A DNA stretch of 64,000 bases from Saturnia japonica (Eukaryota > Arthropoda > Insecta > Lepidoptera > Saturniidae): contig CM065321.1 of NCBI GenBank assembly GCA_033032175.1, positions 1,014,501-1,078,500 of the forward strand. Reading direction: 5' to 3'. Under the pieces are notes generated by a model. The model was not told the origin of the DNA, ran no database searches, and saw only the letters and a list, made by a program, of their open reading frames with translations. How positions within the stretch are numbered: the first letter of the stretch is position 1; the number at the start of each line of letters is the position of its first letter. A program made the translations under genes and the position numbers. This document shows positions 63,301 through 64,000 of this stretch, piece by piece.

Positions 63301-64000
63301 TCTTCTTGTAGATCTAGTTTGACAGGACTGGGTTCCTTATCTACAGATTTAACTATAATGTGCTCTTCTTTGTCTACTTTTTCTAAAATATGCTTTTGCT
63401 CATCCAGTTTGACATCGATAATGGAATCTTTTTCGTCAGGCTGTATTGGACTAGGAGCTTTCTCATCGGGCTTGTGAGAAATAATGTACTCTTTCTCGTC
63501 AAGTGTTATTGGACTCGGAGCCTTCTCATCCGGTTTGGTTGTGATAATTTCTTCTTGTAGGTCTGGTTTGACAGGACTGGGTTCTTTATCTACATATTTA
63601 TCTATGATATGCTTCTCCTCCTTGTCCACTTTTTCTAAAACAGGCTGTTGCTCATCTGGTTTGACATCGATAATGGAATCTTTTTCGTCAGGCTGTATTG
63701 GACTAGGAGCTTTCTCATCGGGCTTGTGAGAAATAATGGACTCTTTCTCGTCAAGTGTTATTGGACTTGGAGCTTTCTCATCAGGTTTAGTTGTGATAAT
63801 TTCTTCTTGTAGATCTAGTTTGACAGGACTGGGTTCCTTATCTACAGATTTAACTATAATGTGCACTTCTTTGTCTGCTTTTTCTAAAATTGGCTTTTGC
63901 TCATCCAGTTTGACATCGATAATGGAATCTTTTTCGTCAGGCTGTATTGGACTAGAAGCTTTCTCATCGGGCTTGTGAGAAATAATGGACTCTTTCTCGT
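30399..64000 (-). CDS. futsch: Futsch / MAP1-family giant exon (partial, frame broken in this assembly)
   Basis: One exon of at least 33.6 kb read leftwards. In protein order it holds the 83-residue tandem array (64000 to about 38965), a Ser/Thr/Glu-rich linker (about 38960-37900), Thr-rich P-D-G modules (about 37830-31600), a Ser-rich region, then the MAP1 light-chain start: TYVPHHGNSYYSAMEFFKR, ARYYVFSG and LLDAKKTWEDKDL next to the donor. 'F.PHHGN......eFFkrvRs.yYV.SG' is the MAP1 signature. Futsch is a neuronal microtubule-associated protein needed for axon and synaptic growth in Drosophila, where the middle is also a long neurofilament-like repeat. With the last exon, the in-window part would be about 11,250 residues, far above the roughly 5,500 of Drosophila Futsch. 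Frame breaks are listed separately. Confidence 0.85.
33880..36090 (-). repeat. 1,110-bp tandem duplication of P-D-G modules
   Basis: 33880-34980 and 34980-36090 align with a constant offset of 1,110 bp (for example 34001 and 35111 start the same 'SIKIDDKEK..F.KM' coding block). Both halves carry EAKRK..SKE.AKSIKIDDK, KDLLPVGEPEITE, an ENGV module and a KTxYCDI module. Divergence is clear at the protein level, so this is older than the array duplications. Confidence 0.75.
36940..36958 (-). other. One-base frame break outside the tandem array
   Basis: Read leftwards the upstream frame gives VTRVIKTN then MPT and a stop at 36936. Sister modules read KTKYAD at this point. Adding one base (a second T or an A) before 'ATGCC' would give KT(N/K)YANLKNIPQKLKT, matching the modules, and the downstream frame is then open to the donor. 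No GT/AG intron fits. A missing base in the assembly or a real allele is more likely than programmed frameshifting, since no slippery heptamer is present. Confidence 0.75.
42780..43330 (-). repeat. Example of short 189-bp units lacking one subunit
   Basis: At about 42784-42850 and 43210-43290 (also 44690, 46040, 49180, 52500, 53700, 54890, 55340, 60790, 61470) the coding repeat runs SPITLDSKEAIIDV straight into KPDESKPSLEKAVKEEEH and KSVGKELSAVK. The 'PIISH...SPIQ' subunit is missing, so the unit is 63 residues. Loss of exactly 21 residues keeps frame and supports a 63-bp building block. Confidence 0.75.
43640..43655 (-). other. Frame break (two-base gain)
   Basis: 'gagttctctctcttgtctgcg' here against 'gagttcttctttgtctgcg' in sister units (for example 45085-45110). 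The change shifts the coding frame by two bases. It lies in a CT-rich stretch. Confidence 0.7.
44069..44290 (-). other. Error-dense patch 1 in the array
   Basis: The unit is recognisable but carries many single-base gains and losses ('gttgtgttgtgatatttcttc', 'gacaggatctggg', 'tctgcttatctactag', 'gactaggactttttcc'). The density is far above that of units on either side. It looks like uncorrected raw-read sequence. Confidence 0.7.
45318..45350 (-). other. Frame breaks (small indels)
   Basis: 'gtgcttcttctcttgtctg' and 'aaaatggcttttg' replace the usual 'gtgctcttctttgtctg' and 'aaaattggcttttg'. Together they interrupt the coding frame. Confidence 0.65.
45510..45790 (-). other. Error-dense patch 2 in the array
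   Basis: Sequence such as 'tctgttggggtctgtttaac', 'ctctttctacaattaata' and 'tttttccatcggttgcaaa' retains only scattered blocks of the repeat. Flanking units are clean and the same 1-kb of variants appears on both sides (offset about 1,350 bp). Confidence 0.7.
47605..47616 (-). other. Frame break (one-base loss)
   Basis: 'ctcatcggtttggttg' here against 'ctcatccggtttggttg' in sister units: one C missing. Confidence 0.75.
50290..50460 (-). other. Frame breaks (small indels)
   Basis: 'cctaaatattattactaatgatg' and 'gagaaatacgggctcc' differ by indels from the otherwise almost identical stretch at 51930-52090 ('cctaaatattttactatgatg', 'gagaaatagcgggctcc'). Confidence 0.7.
50860..51320 (-). other. 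Error-dense patch 3 in the array
   Basis: Parts of it keep the repeat, but 'ctcgttttggaggtttcagg', 'cttgaaaggctttgaggtat' and 'tttcttttttctaaacgg' do not fit any unit. The clean sequence before it (49740-50850) and after it (51380-52490) is nearly the same, with an offset of 1,639 bp, and both carry the rare variant 'gataatggcatc'. Confidence 0.75.
52560..54940 (-). repeat. 1,191-bp segmental duplication within the array
   Basis: 52560-53750 and 53750-54940 match with an offset of 1,191 bp. Shared rare variants include 'atgggccctttctcg' (53024 and 54215), 'gataattacttcttgtag' and 'ctttctctaacatagg'. A third, partly matching copy lies near 48240-49250. Confidence 0.8.
57955..58090 (-). other. 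Frame breaks (three small losses)
   Basis: 'tctactatttactatg' for 'tctacagatttatctatg', 'gctcatcggtttgac' for 'gctcatctggtttgac', and 'catcgggttgtaag' for 'catcgggcttgtaag', all within one unit. Confidence 0.7.
58600..60350 (-). repeat. Higher-order repeat of 501 bp (249 + 252 dimers)
   Basis: Units starting at about 58600, 59101, 59601 and 60102 alternate the 'HIIVKSVDMEPSPV' type with the 'EEKHIIDKYVDKEPSPV' type. The 501-bp dimers are almost identical, with a single-base loss at 59460 ('tctacaatttatc' for 'tctacatatttatc' or 'tctacagatttatc'). This points to recent amplification by unequal exchange of two-unit blocks, or to assembly stuttering. Confidence 0.8.
61160..61175 (-). other. Frame break (one-base loss)
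   Basis: 'aatgtgcctcctccttg' here against 'aatgtgctcctcctccttg' in sister units (for example 49558-49575) shifts the frame. Confidence 0.7.

Larger units (their letters stand above)
38965..64000 (-). repeat. Tandem array of about 100 units of 249/252 bp (83/84 residues)
   Basis: The + strand phrase 'tcaagtgttattggactcgg' recurs about every 249-252 bp from about 39400 to the window edge. Each coding unit has four subunits of 20-21 residues starting KPDEKAPSPIT, KPDEKAPSPIQ, KLDEQKPILEK (or KPDEQQPVLEK) and KSVDKEPSPVK. Each ends in a 'II' pair (PIISH, SIIDV, HIIV, EIITT). The subunits share K-x-D-E-K-x-P-S-P-I, so the unit arose from a 63-bp ancestor. There are three Ser-Pro sites per unit. 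Units are 252 bp when the third subunit has EEEH or EEKH. Units nearest the P-D-G region (38965-39230) are most decayed; those at 58-64 kb are most alike. Extent beyond the window is unknown. Confidence 0.95.

Noticed and set aside
38872..63978. Dozens of plus-strand open frames of about 80 codons, Ser/Gly-rich, recurring every 249-252 bp
   Set aside because: They are the antisense of the futsch repeat: no stop falls in that frame except once per unit. The minus-strand frame continues into the conserved MAP1 C terminus, and unit lengths follow that frame.
38965..64000. A CRISPR array or satellite DNA
   Set aside because: Unit length, long coding continuity, codon-phased length changes and the flanking MAP1 sequence show a protein-coding repeat.

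Overview
The window reads as nuclear DNA of an insect, most likely a moth or butterfly. It is AT-rich, its genes are split by introns with GT/AG borders, and it is full of short dispersed repeats, LINE fragments, MITEs and a tRNA-type SINE of kinds common in Lepidoptera. The order-level call is an inference from these repeats and the two genes; no species is claimed. No prokaryotic genes, CRISPR arrays or rRNA genes were seen.

Left part (1-21613, + strand): seven exons of a membrane-anchored glycoside hydrolase family 31 protein of the MYORG (KIAA1161) type, spread over 20 kb. All splice phases agree and the joined exons give 790 residues plus a stop. The 5' end probably lies left of the window. 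Introns hold dispersed repeats, a SINE, two LINE fragments, a PIF/Harbinger-type MITE nested in a LINE remnant, a hairpin MITE, and a degenerate coding-like island of unknown origin. The position that carries the catalytic acid/base in GH31 enzymes is a proline here.

Middle (21614-30047): 8.4 kb between two convergent genes, with poly(A) signals, one palindromic MITE, a CR1-like LINE remnant, a small array of hairpin repeats and one unexplained 50-codon open frame.

Right part (30048-64000, - strand): the 3' part of a gene for a giant MAP1-family protein (Futsch, the insect MAP1B homologue). The last two exons encode the conserved MAP1 light-chain C terminus. Upstream of it (higher coordinates) come about 19 Thr-rich modules centred on a P-D-G motif, then a Ser-rich linker, then about 100 tandem copies of an 83-residue (249 bp) repeat that runs off the right edge. 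Each unit is four degenerate 21-residue subunits with three Ser-Pro sites. In-window sequence alone would encode about 11,250 residues. The reading frame is broken at about a dozen places, some in error-dense patches flanked by near-identical copies of the same 1 kb. This looks like assembly trouble in a long repeat rather than a dead gene, so copy number is not reliable.

The most unusual item is the array: a neurofilament-like, proline-directed phosphorylation domain built from a 63-bp quantum, in a gene whose ends are otherwise conserved. The two genes have no obvious functional link beyond being neighbours.
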